This document shows positions 39,030 to 48,999 of a stretch of 64,000 nt of DNA, one piece after another. Source of the DNA: Candidatus Thiopontia autotrophica (GTDB taxonomy: Bacteria > Pseudomonadota > Gammaproteobacteria > GCF-002020875); NCBI GenBank assembly GCA_014384675.1, contig JACNFK010000026.1:1-64000 (forward strand), read 5' to 3'. Both the position numbers and the translations under genes were made by a program. Numbering within the stretch: the stretch's first letter is position 1; every line of letters starts with the position of its first letter. The notes under the pieces are model-generated. The model was not told the DNA's origin. It did not search any database and was given only the letters and a program-made list of their open reading frames with translations.

Positions 39030-39121
39030 GAGACACTCCAGTAACCTCTTCCATGATTGGGACTAACCTCTCTCTTTGCGATACCATTACACTCAATTTT
39101 TACCATTATGAACGAAAAATT

Positions 39122-39625
39122 ATGGCGTTGTTAGAAATCCTGAAATATCCAGACCCGCGATTACGGAAAAAAAGCACTACCGTAAAATCTGTCACTGATG
39201 AGATCCGTCAGTGTGTGGATGATATGTTTGAGACTATGTATGCAGCCCCAGGCATCGGGCTTGCATCAGTTCAGGTCAACAATCCACACAGCATTGTGGT
39301 TATCGATATATCCGAAGAGAAAAACCAGCCGGTTTGTCTTATCAACCCTGTAATCACAAGATCCGAGGGGAAAGAGGCCAATGAGGAGGGGTGTCTCTCT
39401 GTACCTGGCATTTATGAGTCGGTTGTGCGTGCTGAAAAAGTGATCGTGCAGGCACTGGATCGTGAAGGTGATGAGCAGGAAATTGAGGCGGAAGGCGTTC
39501 TAGCTGTATGCATACAACATGAGTTGGAGCACCTGGAAGGAAAACTATTTGTAGATAAGCTATCCAGACTGAAACAGCAGCGTATTCGTAAAAAGATGGA
39601 AAAACAGCGCAAAGAGACCATGTGA
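39122..39625 (+). CDS. def: Peptide deformylase
   Basis: 167 aa from the ATG at 39122 ([16 protein letters not shown]), removing the formyl group from nascent proteins. Metal and catalytic motifs are [18 protein letters not shown] and the HExxH box, here [14 protein letters not shown]. The fourth residue of the box is Glu where most deformylases have Asp (HELDH), a conservative change. The stop codon overlaps the fmt start (GTGATG). Confidence 0.97.
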   Translation: MALLEILKYPDPRLRKKSTTVKSVTDEIRQCVDDMFETMYAAPGIGLASVQVNNPHSIVVIDISEEKNQPVCLINPVITRSEGKEANEEGCLSVPGIYESVVRAEKVIVQALDREGDEQEIEAEGVLAVCIQHELEHLEGKLFVDKLSRLKQQRIRKKMEKQRKETM

Positions 39626-40572
39626 TGAGAATTATCTTTGCCGGCACCCCAGATTTTTCTGTCTCTGCTCTGAATGCACTTTTAGAATCCTCTCATGAGG
39701 TGGTTGCTGTATATACCCAGCCCGATCGTCCAGCTGGCCGAGGACGAAAACTGAGAGCCAGCCCGGTAAAAGAGCGGGCAGTAATTGCTGGACTCCCTGT
39801 TTTTCAGCCCGCAACACTGCGTGACAGTGATGAACAGGAAAAACTTGTGGCTCTGCAGGCAGATCTAATGGTTGTTGTTGCCTATGGTCTGATTCTGCCT
39901 CCGGAGGCTCTACAGGCGCCTCGTTTTGGTTGCCTCAACATCCATGCATCACTACTCCCGCGCTGGCGTGGCGCAGCCCCTATTCAGCGTGCAATTCTTG
40001 CTGGGGATAGTGAATCTGGAGTAACAATCATGCAGATGGATGAGGGACTGGATACGGGCGACATGCTGATGAAACTATCCACCCCGATCCAGCCAACTGA
40101 CAACGCCCAACTTCTCCATGATCGCCTGGCCAAAATGGGGGCTGATGCCCTGATGAATACTATCCGGCAGATTGAACAGCAACTGCTGGCCCCAGAACCA
40201 CAACATGAGGCCGATGCAACTTATGCCGAAAAGCTTAATAAAAATGAGGCGAACATAAATTGGCAGGATAGTGCAGAAGAAATTCTCCACAAGATCAACG
40301 CCTTCAATCCATGGCCTGTAGCGCAGACAACATGGGATGGCAAAGTTGTCAGGATCTGGCGTGGAGCAGTTATAGATCAGAACAAAAAGATGAGTAATAC
40401 ACCTGCAGGGACCACAACCAAAGTCTCTACAGATGGCATTAATGTGGCCACATCTGATGGCGTTCTATCTATTCTGGAGCTACAACTACCTGGAAAGCGC
40501 CCTATGTCTACTGCAGACTTTCTCAATGCACGGCCTCAGCTTAAAGAGTCCGGCATGCAATTTGTGTCATGA
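39625..40572 (+). CDS. fmt: Methionyl-tRNA formyltransferase
   Basis: 315 aa from the ATG at 39625 (RIIFAGTPDFSVSALNALL); a GTG one codon upstream is also possible. It formylates initiator Met-tRNA with 10-formyl-THF. The catalytic region LNIHASLLPRWRGAAPIQRA is intact, as is the C-terminal tRNA-binding domain. It overlaps def upstream and rsmB downstream by 4 bp (ATGA). Confidence 0.98.
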   Translation: MRIIFAGTPDFSVSALNALLESSHEVVAVYTQPDRPAGRGRKLRASPVKERAVIAGLPVFQPATLRDSDEQEKLVALQADLMVVVAYGLILPPEALQAPRFGCLNIHASLLPRWRGAAPIQRAILAGDSESGVTIMQMDEGLDTGDMLMKLSTPIQPTDNAQLLHDRLAKMGADALMNTIRQIEQQLLAPEPQHEADATYAEKLNKNEANINWQDSAEEILHKINAFNPWPVAQTTWDGKVVRIWRGAVIDQNKKMSNTPAGTTTKVSTDGINVATSDGVLSILELQLPGKRPMSTADFLNARPQLKESGMQFVS

Positions 40573-41888
40573 GCAGTTCATGGGGGCCGCGCGCAGCGGC
40601 GGCAAGGGCAGTTGCCGGTGTTGTTTTCCAGCATCGCTCCCTCTCTGCCACCTTACCTCAAGCCACTCAATCCCTTGAACCATCGGACCGTGCCCTGGCC
40701 CAAGAGATAAGTTATGGGGTGCTACGCAACTTTTTTCAGCTAGAGGCAATTGGGGGGAAACTATTGAAGCGTCCCTTCAAGAAGAAGGATGGGGACCTAT
40801 ATGCCCTCATCCTGGGAGGAATTTATCAACTCAATTTTATGCGAACTCCACCCCATGCCATCCTCTCTGAAACTGTAAATGCAACTCGTCATCTGAGAAA
40901 AGAGTGGGCTCGGGGCTTGGTAAATGCGGTACTGCGCCGTTTTCAACGAGAACATAACGAACTAATTAAGAATACTGAACAAAACCTTACCGCAAAAACC
41001 AACCACCCAGACTGGATAATCAAACATCTGCAGCATGCATGGCCTGATCAGTGGGAACAGATTCTCGTCAACAATAATCAACGCCCTCCAATGACGTTAC
41101 GGGTCAATCTGCAAAAGGTATCACGTGAACAATATATGGAGCAGCTGGCAGAATCACGAATAGAGGCTGCAATAAGCGTTCACAGCCCGGCCACAATTAC
41201 TCTAAACAAGGGGGTCTCTGTATCGATACTGCCTGGATTTGAGTCTGGTGATGTCTCGGTACAGGATGAGGCCCCACAACAGGCAGCGATACTGCTAGAA
41301 CCCCAACCCAACGAGAGAATCCTTGATGCATGTGCGGCTCCAGGAGGAAAAACTGCACATATCCTAGAGACGGCACCAGAGATCGAGGAGATAGTTGCTC
41401 TGGATATTGAGGCAGACAGATTAAAGCGGATAGAGGAGAATATGGAGCGCCTCGGCATCACTGCAACAATTACCCAAGGGGATGCCTCCAACCAAGAGTG
41501 GTGGGATGGCAAACTGTTTGACCGTATTTTGGTAGATGCTCCATGCAGTGCTACCGGGGTTATTCGACGCAACCCTGACATTAAGTTGCTTCGCAGAAAA
41601 GAGGATATCCCTGCACTAGCCGCTACCCAATATGATATTCTTGAGTCCTGTTGGGGGATGTTGAAACAAGGGGGGACACTACTCTATGCTACCTGCTCAA
41701 TCTTCCCGGAAGAGAATGAGGAGCAAGTTCAGAAATTTCTGGGCGCCCACCCAGAGGCTTCACCGCACAATATTGAGGCAGATTGGGGGCAATCTACAGG
41801 AGCTGGATGGCAGCTGCTTTCTGGTGATAATGGAGTGGATGGTTTCTATTATGCACGGCTTCTTAAACAAGAACTGCCCGACACCTGA
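40569..41888 (+). CDS. rsmB: 16S rRNA m5C967 methyltransferase
   Basis: A 439-aa SAM-dependent enzyme. The N-terminal NusB-like RNA-binding domain covers ~1-150. The catalytic domain has LDACAAPGGKTAHIL, the Cys motif DAPCSATGVIRRNPDIK and LYATCSIFPEENE, giving the two conserved cysteines of m5C methyltransferases. It overlaps fmt by 4 bp and is followed by the DUF4390-ntrY-ntrX genes, as in many gammaproteobacteria. Confidence 0.97.
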   Translation: MSSSWGPRAAAARAVAGVVFQHRSLSATLPQATQSLEPSDRALAQEISYGVLRNFFQLEAIGGKLLKRPFKKKDGDLYALILGGIYQLNFMRTPPHAILSETVNATRHLRKEWARGLVNAVLRRFQREHNELIKNTEQNLTAKTNHPDWIIKHLQHAWPDQWEQILVNNNQRPPMTLRVNLQKVSREQYMEQLAESRIEAAISVHSPATITLNKGVSVSILPGFESGDVSVQDEAPQQAAILLEPQPNERILDACAAPGGKTAHILETAPEIEEIVALDIEADRLKRIEENMERLGITATITQGDASNQEWWDGKLFDRILVDAPCSATGVIRRNPDIKLLRRKEDIPALAATQYDILESCWGMLKQGGTLLYATCSIFPEENEEQVQKFLGAHPEASPHNIEADWGQSTGAGWQLLSGDNGVDGFYYARLLKQELPDT

Positions 41889-41905
41889 CCACTCCAACAA
41901 CCATT

Positions 41906-42478
41906 ATGCATAACAAACTCTCACCTTTCACACTGCTACTTGCCATAGCCTTGTTGTGGACAAGTCTCAGTGCCAACGGGGAGATTGTCATAACTCATCC
42001 GGAGATTCGTGAGACTGCCGACCATTACATGGTCAACGCAGAGTTCTCCTACATGCTTGGAGAGGAGATCATTGATGCACTGCAAAATGGAATTCCAATT
42101 ACTTTTGTCGCAGAGTATGTGGTTGAAGAAATCACGCCTTTCTGGAGTAAAAACAATACTGTCACAAAAGGAGAGCATCGTTTTATTCTTAGCTATCATG
42201 GATTCTCCGGCCGCTATTACCTGATCAGCCTCAAGAACAACTCCCACGGCACTTATGGCACCATTGAAAAGGCCATTGAGAGAATGACCATGCGTCATGA
42301 CGCACTGATTATCGATAAATCTCTGCTGTCGGATAAGGGTAAGTATCAGGTAAAAATACGCTCTTCAATCGACTCATCCAAACTCCCCGGAATGATTCGT
42401 CCATATGTCTATACCCCATACCTCTGGCCAGAATGGAAGCTGGATAGTGGATGGCATACCATTCTGATTGAAAGATAA
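41906..42478 (+). CDS. DUF4390 secreted or anchored protein
   Basis: A 190-aa protein of unknown function with a signal peptide or anchor (KLSPFTLLLAIALLWTSLSA). The mature part resembles DUF4390: VNAEFSYMLGEEIIDALQNG, IPITFVAEYVV and the ending WPEWKLDSGWHTILIE. DUF4390 genes usually sit directly before an NtrY-type kinase, as here (1-bp overlap, TAATG), which suggests a role with that sensor in the envelope. Confidence 0.85.
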   Translation: MHNKLSPFTLLLAIALLWTSLSANGEIVITHPEIRETADHYMVNAEFSYMLGEEIIDALQNGIPITFVAEYVVEEITPFWSKNNTVTKGEHRFILSYHGFSGRYYLISLKNNSHGTYGTIEKAIERMTMRHDALIIDKSLLSDKGKYQVKIRSSIDSSKLPGMIRPYVYTPYLWPEWKLDSGWHTILIER

Positions 42479-44748
42479 TGAGCCTGCAATCAATGTCTGG
42501 GCCACTCTCTGAAAAACAGCCGGATAAACTCTTGCCTTCTGACAGCCGGCAGAGAGGAAAATTTAGACGCGCAATATCAACTACTCTTGCCGTTACCGGA
42601 ACGATTACCACAGGTATTGCCTTTGTGCTTCTGGCTGTCGCTATACATAATCCCGACACCCTTGGAGACCTGTTCCCCCATATTGTCGTTACCAGCACTA
42701 TTGGACTGACAATACTCTTTTCCAACATATCACTTAATCTATACCGCCTGATTCGCAGACTCAGTGCTGGTGAATCAGGGGCAAAACTACACTTTCGTTT
42801 TGTCGGTATCTTTGTCTCTCTTGCTCTTATTCCCATCCTGATTATCTCTCTGTTCACAACCCAGATTCTCCGACAACAGGATAGCGGCGAGCATGAGATC
42901 ATGAATGCGCTGGATGGATCTCGTGCACTTTACAAAACCGCCCTGAATGAGCGCAAAAAACGAATTATCGAAAATCTCTATCAGCTCGGCAGTACCATCT
43001 CCAACACGCCTCAATCCATGGTAGATATTCTGCTTGAAGATGCCATGGAAGATAGTAAGGCTATGGAGTTCGCTCTCTATGACTTTTCAGGAAATCAGCT
43101 AAGCATCAGTAGCCTGCTATCTGAACCAGGACTGGTTCCAACACCACTTGACCCACTTATTGTGAACCAGATAAAACAGGGGCTGGATTATCACAAGGTT
43201 CAGGGGCATGAAGATCTTGGGCAGATCCTCCATCTTGTGATCCCTGTTCATAACTATTATTCAGAGGGTGGAGAGAGCCGTATTCTCTCTACCTACTTTA
43301 CTATCCCCAAGCAATTGGAGAGTGGTCAGGAGAAGATTAATGATGCCGTTATGCGCAACAAAAAACGGTTATACCTGGAGAGGCAACGAGGCACTGTTCA
43401 CAATATTGCCTTTATAATGATTCTTCTGCTCTCTCTGCTAAGTGCACTTTGGTTTGCCTTCTATTCAACCCGCCGACTTACTGCCCCAATTAGTGAGCTG
43501 GCAAAAGGGACTCAGGATGTTGCCTCCGGAATATACAACAAGCCCATCTCTCACGTATCACATGATGATCTTGGTTTTCTGGTTCAATCATTCAATGACA
43601 TGATGCTTAATCTTGAGCATACCCACAAAAGCTTGTACCGAAGCCAGCAGCTGATTGAGCATCAAAATGCGCGACTTGAAGGGATTCTCTCTCATCTCTC
43701 ATCGGGTGTTCTGGTTCTGGATTCTCAACGTCGCCTGGAACGCATCAATAGTGCGGCCTGCCAAATTCTGGACAGCAAAATCATCAATACATCTGGCATT
43801 CCAATAGGAGTTATTGCTCAGCACTATCCGCTTGTCTCTCCTCTGGTAAACGCCCTGACAGATCATATCCAGGCCGGAGAAAAAGAGTGGAGTGTGTCGC
43901 TGGAGATAACCACATCAAGAGGAGTACGTAGCCTCTTCTGTCGCGGTAGCTGCCTGATTGAAAATGAACAGTTAAGAGGGTTTGTAATTGTTTTTGACGA
44001 TGTAACTGACCTGGTCTCGGCACAAAAAAATGCCGCATGGAGTGAGGTTGCAAGACGGTTGGCTCATGAGATCAAGAATCCACTTACCCCCATCCAACTC
44101 TCTGCAGACCGACTACGACACAAATACCTCAAGCAGATGGGCGAAGAGGATGGCGCTGTACTAGATCGTGCCACCACCACCATTGTGCAACAGGTAAGCA
44201 CATTAAAAAAAATGGTTCAGGCATTCTCCGACTATGCGCGTGTACCAAAATTACAAATCACAACAGTCTCCCCCTCTTCCTTGTTGAATGGTGTTGTGGA
44301 TCTCTACTGTGCGCAGTATCCGGACCATATTACATTACAGATTGAGGGCGAGCTTCTGGATGTTGAAGGAGATGCTGATCGACTCCGCCAAATTCTTAAT
44401 AATATGATTAAAAATGGGCTCGAATCTTCAGGTACGGAAAAAGCAGCTCATGTAACTGTCACTGCTAAAATGGCTGACCAGGGTACGACCAAAACCCTGC
44501 AGATAAAAATTTGCGATAATGGAAGAGGTATAGATGAGGCGATGAGATCACAGATCTTTGACCCTTATGCCACTACCAAACCAAAAGGGACAGGATTAGG
44601 ATTGGCAATTGTGAAACGAATAGTTGAAGAGCATAACGGACAGATCAAACTTCTTGACTCGGACTTGGGAAGTTGCTTTGAATTGAGCCTGCCTATACAT
44701 CATAAATCTGCAAACAGACATCTACAACCTGACGGGGAACAGGGATGA
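42478..44748 (+). CDS. NtrY-type sensor histidine kinase
   Basis: A 756-aa membrane kinase. Three N-terminal helices (~38-60, 66-88, 108-128) precede a ~170-residue extracytoplasmic region and another helix (~300-320). A HAMP domain (TRRLTAPISELAKGTQDVAS) and a PAS domain follow. The phosphoacceptor His is in ARRLAHEIKNPLTPIQLSAD, the motif typical of NtrY. The ATPase motifs DNGRGID and [15 protein letters not shown] are intact. It overlaps ntrX by 4 bp. NtrY/NtrX is linked to nitrogen or redox sensing in Alphaproteobacteria; the signal here is unknown. Confidence 0.92.
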   Translation: MSLQSMSGPLSEKQPDKLLPSDSRQRGKFRRAISTTLAVTGTITTGIAFVLLAVAIHNPDTLGDLFPHIVVTSTIGLTILFSNISLNLYRLIRRLSAGESGAKLHFRFVGIFVSLALIPILIISLFTTQILRQQDSGEHEIMNALDGSRALYKTALNERKKRIIENLYQLGSTISNTPQSMVDILLEDAMEDSKAMEFALYDFSGNQLSISSLLSEPGLVPTPLDPLIVNQIKQGLDYHKVQGHEDLGQILHLVIPVHNYYSEGGESRILSTYFTIPKQLESGQEKINDAVMRNKKRLYLERQRGTVHNIAFIMILLLSLLSALWFAFYSTRRLTAPISELAKGTQDVASGIYNKPISHVSHDDLGFLVQSFNDMMLNLEHTHKSLYRSQQLIEHQNARLEGILSHLSSGVLVLDSQRRLERINSAACQILDSKIINTSGIPIGVIAQHYPLVSPLVNALTDHIQAGEKEWSVSLEITTSRGVRSLFCRGSCLIENEQLRGFVIVFDDVTDLVSAQKNAAWSEVARRLAHEIKNPLTPIQLSADRLRHKYLKQMGEEDGAVLDRATTTIVQQVSTLKKMVQAFSDYARVPKLQITTVSPSSLLNGVVDLYCAQYPDHITLQIEGELLDVEGDADRLRQILNNMIKNGLESSGTEKAAHVTVTAKMADQGTTKTLQIKICDNGRGIDEAMRSQIFDPYATTKPKGTGLGLAIVKRIVEEHNGQIKLLDSDLGSCFELSLPIHHKSANRHLQPDGEQG

Positions 44749-46118
44749 AGCCATATATCCTTGTTGTAGATGATGAACCGGAAATTCGCAATACTGTTCG
44801 TGAAATCCTGGAGGATGAAGGCTTTGAGGTTGAGACTGCAGAAGATGGTTCCACTGCACGCAGTGCCCGACGCAATCGTCGTCCTGATCTGATTCTGCTG
44901 GATATATGGATGCCGGATGTCGACGGCATAACTCTGCTAAAAGAGTGGGGATCTGATGATGATGCCGAGGATCTCCCGATTGTAATGATGTCTGGCCACG
45001 GCACTGTTGAGACCGCAGTAGAGGCAACCCGTCTGGGTGCTTACGACTTTCTGGAAAAACCACTCTCTCTTGCAAAGCTGCTACTGACTATTAACAATGC
45101 ACTAAAGGCATCAAGACTAAAACAGGAGAATATCTCCCTACAGAGACAAACCTCAGCATCAGCTACCGAACCAACCGGCAAAAGCCTGACTATTCAACAG
45201 GTAAAAAACGATGCTGAACGTATTGCACAACATAATATGCCCATATTGATTAGTGGTGAATCGGGCTCTGGAAAAAAACTGTTTGCCCGTTATGTGCACG
45301 AACATGGGCCTCAAAAAAATGGTCCATTTATTGTTGTACCAATGGGGTCAATTGCTGCAGAAAATACGGATATAGAGCTCTTTGGTAGTGAGGCCGGTGA
45401 ACAGATCAATTATGGACGCCTGGAACAGGCTAACCATGGCACGCTTTTTCTGGAAGACATCGATGAGATGGCCCCAAATACACAGGCTCGTTTGATGGGT
45501 GCTCTGGAGGCAGGCAGTTTTCTTCGTGTCGGTGGCAGTGAACCTATTAAGCCAAATCTGCGAATTATCGCCTCCACCCAAAAAACCCTGGCTGATGAGG
45601 TTTCAGCTCGCAGCTTCCGTGAGGATCTATATTTCAACCTTAACGGTGTTCCTCTGAAGATCCCACCGCTACGAGAACGTCCTGAGGACATTATGGATCT
45701 ACTGAACTACTATGTAGATTATTTTAGTCAACGACACGGGCTCACATATCGCAATTTTTCAATGGCGGCACTCAACCTGCTCAGGCAGTATCGCTGGCCC
45801 GGAAATGTTCTGGAACTCAAGAATCTGGTACAACGGTTATTAATTATGGGTAGTGAGGGTGAGATTGGACAGGAAGAGGTTGCTCCCATGCTGTCATTGC
45901 AACTCCAGGCCACAAAGAAAGATGTGTCATCACCTCGTACAGAGTTTGCCCTTCCTCTCAAGGCTGCTCGTGAACGTTTTGAATATGACTACCTGCTTCA
46001 TCACCTGCTGGAAACCAATGGGAATGTCTCACAGACTGCGGAGCGTGCCGGAGTAGAGCGCACAAATCTCTATAGAAAAATGAAAATACTGGGGATCGAC
46101 CCCAAAAAACTACCATGA
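44745..46118 (+). CDS. NtrX-type response regulator with AAA+ domain
   Basis: A 457-aa regulator: receiver (DDEPEIRNTV, phosphorylation Asp in LILLDIWMPD), AAA+ domain with Walker A GESGSGKK and GTLFLEDIDEM, and a C-terminal Fis-type HTH (GNVSQTAERAGVERTNLYRK). The GAFTGA loop needed to remodel sigma-54 polymerase is absent: after ELFGSEAG the sequence runs EQINYGRLEQ. This fits NtrX proteins, which often lack it, and argues against classical sigma-54 activation. trkA follows 10 bp later. Confidence 0.9.
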   Translation: MKPYILVVDDEPEIRNTVREILEDEGFEVETAEDGSTARSARRNRRPDLILLDIWMPDVDGITLLKEWGSDDDAEDLPIVMMSGHGTVETAVEATRLGAYDFLEKPLSLAKLLLTINNALKASRLKQENISLQRQTSASATEPTGKSLTIQQVKNDAERIAQHNMPILISGESGSGKKLFARYVHEHGPQKNGPFIVVPMGSIAAENTDIELFGSEAGEQINYGRLEQANHGTLFLEDIDEMAPNTQARLMGALEAGSFLRVGGSEPIKPNLRIIASTQKTLADEVSARSFREDLYFNLNGVPLKIPPLRERPEDIMDLLNYYVDYFSQRHGLTYRNFSMAALNLLRQYRWPGNVLELKNLVQRLLIMGSEGEIGQEEVAPMLSLQLQATKKDVSSPRTEFALPLKAARERFEYDYLLHHLLETNGNVSQTAERAGVERTNLYRKMKILGIDPKKLP

Positions 46119-46128
46119 ATAAGACTCT

Positions 46129-47496
46129 ATGAATATTATCATCCTGGGAGCTGGGCAAGTTGGAACAACTGTAGCAGAAAATCTTGCTCTGGAGTCCAAT
46201 GATGTCACGATGGTGGACACCGATATTGAACAGCTACATGCGCTACAGGACAGGCTTGATATTCGTACAGTTGCCGGGCATGCGTCCTACCCCAAGATAC
46301 TTGCTCAAGCTGGAGCTGAAAATGCCGAGATGATTCTTGCTGTAACCGACAGTGACGAGGTAAATATTGTTGCCTGTCAGGTTGCAGCAACTCTCTTTAA
46401 CACCCCTAATAAAATTGCGAGGGTTCGTGCCCCCGAGTACCTTGAACGTAGCGAGTTGTTTCAGCATGAATCTGCCACGGTAGATATGCTTATCAGCCCT
46501 GAACAGGTGGTTACCGACTACATCAGAAAACTGATAGAGTTGCCTGGATCTCTCCAGGTTCTTGATTTCGCTGACGGCAAGGTCCAACTGGTTACAGTAA
46601 GAGCCTATTATGGCGGCCCTCTGGTTGGCCATGAACTGCAAACTGTCCGTGAACATATGCCAGACGTTGATATGCGTTTTGTTGCAATCTTCCGCAAGGG
46701 ACGCCCCATTCTCCCCAAGAAAGATACAGTTATAGAGGTTGATGATGAGGTGCATTTTGTTGTGGCACAGGAGAACACGCTACAGGTAATGGGTGAGTTG
46801 CGTCGCCTGGACCGCCCGTATCAAAGAATAATGATCGCCGGTGGTGGAAATGTTGGAACCGGCCTGGCATGCGCTATTGAGAGCGAGCTCGATGTAAAGG
46901 TGATAGAGCAGAACCCGGAAAAAGCTCAACGCCTATCCGAGGACCTTTCTGACACTATTGTTTTGCTGGGTGATGCAGCAGATAGAGACCTGTTGCTTGA
47001 GGAGGGCATTGAGGATGTCGATGTCTTTATTGCTGTTACCAGTGATGATGAGGCCAATATACTCTCCTCCATGCTGGCAAAACGGTTGGGAGCTCACAAG
47101 GTTATGACCTTAATTAATCGCCCCGCATACGCCAACCTGGTAGAGAGTGAGATCATCGATATTGCAATCTCTCCACAGCAGGCAACCATAAGCTCTCTAT
47201 TGGCGCGTGTTCGGCAAGGAGATGTAGTTGTGGCCCATTCACTACGTCGTGGTGCTGCAGAGGCCATTGAGGCTATTGCCCATGATGACTCCAAAGTTGT
47301 CAATCGTGCCATTGAGAATATTAAACTACCACGTGGAGCCTCTATTGGTGCAATTGTCAGAGGGGATGAGGTGCTGATTGCGCATCATGATGTGGTTATT
47401 CGATCAGGAGACCATGTCATTCTTTTTCTGATTGATAAAAACAGAATTCATGAGGTCGAGAAACTATTCAAGCCCTCAAAACTATCAATTTTTTAG
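46129..47496 (+). CDS. trkA: Trk potassium uptake regulatory subunit TrkA
   Basis: A 455-aa cytosolic NAD-binding regulator of the TrkH channel. Two RCK units are clear: MNIIILGAGQVGTTVAENLA in the first and RIMIAGGGNVGTGLACAIE in the second, each followed by a TrkA-C domain. It comes right after ntrX and is followed 15 bp later by trkH, so the two-component pair and potassium uptake genes are probably one operon. Confidence 0.97.
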   Translation: MNIIILGAGQVGTTVAENLALESNDVTMVDTDIEQLHALQDRLDIRTVAGHASYPKILAQAGAENAEMILAVTDSDEVNIVACQVAATLFNTPNKIARVRAPEYLERSELFQHESATVDMLISPEQVVTDYIRKLIELPGSLQVLDFADGKVQLVTVRAYYGGPLVGHELQTVREHMPDVDMRFVAIFRKGRPILPKKDTVIEVDDEVHFVVAQENTLQVMGELRRLDRPYQRIMIAGGGNVGTGLACAIESELDVKVIEQNPEKAQRLSEDLSDTIVLLGDAADRDLLLEEGIEDVDVFIAVTSDDEANILSSMLAKRLGAHKVMTLINRPAYANLVESEIIDIAISPQQATISSLLARVRQGDVVVAHSLRRGAAEAIEAIAHDDSKVVNRAIENIKLPRGASIGAIVRGDEVLIAHHDVVIRSGDHVILFLIDKNRIHEVEKLFKPSKLSIF

Positions 47497-47511
47497 CGTA
47501 CTGAACTAGTA

Positions 47512-48963
47512 ATGCAACCTCAGGTTATCCAGAGAATTCTTGGGCTATTGCTGATGATATTCAGCCTAAGCATGATCCCTCCAATGGTGGTCTCAATGCT
47601 ATACCAGGATGGTGCATTTTTTCCATTTCTTCTTGCGCTAACGATTACTGTAGTTAGTGGTTTTATGATTTGGAACCCTGTCCGCGGCATCAAAAAAGAG
47701 TTGCGTATACGCGATGGTTTTCTGGTCGTTGTACTGTTCTGGGCTGTGCTTGGTCTCTCTGGAGCACTCCCCTTTGCCCTGGGAACAACACCACACATGA
47801 GCATCATGGATGCGTTGTTTGAATCACTTTCCGGATTAACCACAACTGGCGCAACGGTTATCACCAATATTGACTCTCTGCCCCCTTCAATTCTCTACTA
47901 TAGACAACAGCTCCAATGGTTTGGTGGCATGGGAATCATTGTACTGGCTGTAGCCATTCTGCCAATGCTGGGGATTGGTGGGATGCAGCTGTATCGTGCA
48001 GAGACTCCGGGGCCCATCAAAGATAACAAACTTACCCCCCGTATTACTCAAACAGCCAAAGCACTCTGGTTTATCTATCTGGGTCTGACTATTGCCTGCG
48101 GTACTGCCTATTGGCTTGCCGGGATGACCCCTTTTGATGCGATTGCCCACAGCTTTTCGACAGTAGCCATTGGAGGATTTTCAACTCATGATGCAAGTAT
48201 TGGGTGGTTTGATAGCAGACTCATTGAGAGCATTGCACTGCTCTTTATGCTGCTCTCAGGCATCAACTTCTCACTCCACTTTCTTGCCTTGAGTCGCTTT
48301 ACTATTAAACCATATCTGCAGGATTCGGAGTTCCGCACCTACATCACAATACTTGCCTCAGTTGCAGCCATTACATCTCTCTTCCTGGTATCTTCCGGAA
48401 TCTTTGAGGATAGCGGTGAGGCTATCTGGCACGGTATTTTTCAGGCCGTCTCAATTGGCACGACCACAGGATTTACCACAACACAATTTCATGTATGGCC
48501 AAGCTTTCTGCCGCTCCTGCTTATTTTTGCCAGTTTTATAGGTGGTTGTGCCGGTTCAACTGGAGGCGGCATGAAGGTGATTCGCTTCCTGATGCTTTTT
48601 CGACAAGGGATACGGGAGATTGCCCGTTTGATTCACCCTAATGCACAAATTCCTGTCAAGATTGGAAATAAATCCATTCCAGAGAGTGTAATCACCGCAG
48701 TATGGGGGTTCTTCTCTCTTTATGTGGCCAGCTTCAGCATTATGCTTATTCTATTAATGGCAACTGGACTGGATCAGGTTACCGCCTTTTCTGCCCTGGC
48801 CGCCTGCATGAATAATCTTGGGCCTGGACTTGGGGATGTAGGAGCCCACTACGGGGAGATCAGTGACAGTGCAAAAGGAATTCTCAGTTTTTCCATGCTA
48901 ATCGGGCGACTGGAGATTTTCAGTATCCTGGTTCTCTTTTCTCCCGCATTCTGGAAAAAGTAA
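47512..48963 (+). CDS. trkH: Trk potassium uptake membrane subunit TrkH
   Basis: A 483-aa inner-membrane channel/transporter moving potassium into the cell. It has many hydrophobic helices and selectivity-filter loops such as SLSGLTTTGATV, STVAIGGFSTHD, IGTTTGFTTT and CMNNLGPGLGDVG, one per repeat. The loop GCAGSTGGGMKVIR is a family hallmark. It ends 37 bp before the convergent ttcA-like gene. Confidence 0.97.
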   Translation: MQPQVIQRILGLLLMIFSLSMIPPMVVSMLYQDGAFFPFLLALTITVVSGFMIWNPVRGIKKELRIRDGFLVVVLFWAVLGLSGALPFALGTTPHMSIMDALFESLSGLTTTGATVITNIDSLPPSILYYRQQLQWFGGMGIIVLAVAILPMLGIGGMQLYRAETPGPIKDNKLTPRITQTAKALWFIYLGLTIACGTAYWLAGMTPFDAIAHSFSTVAIGGFSTHDASIGWFDSRLIESIALLFMLLSGINFSLHFLALSRFTIKPYLQDSEFRTYITILASVAAITSLFLVSSGIFEDSGEAIWHGIFQAVSIGTTTGFTTTQFHVWPSFLPLLLIFASFIGGCAGSTGGGMKVIRFLMLFRQGIREIARLIHPNAQIPVKIGNKSIPESVITAVWGFFSLYVASFSIMLILLMATGLDQVTAFSALAACMNNLGPGLGDVGAHYGEISDSAKGILSFSMLIGRLEIFSILVLFSPAFWKK

Positions 48964-48999
48964 CCCTCTATTCCACCTTGCGTCCATGTGCAGGCTACC

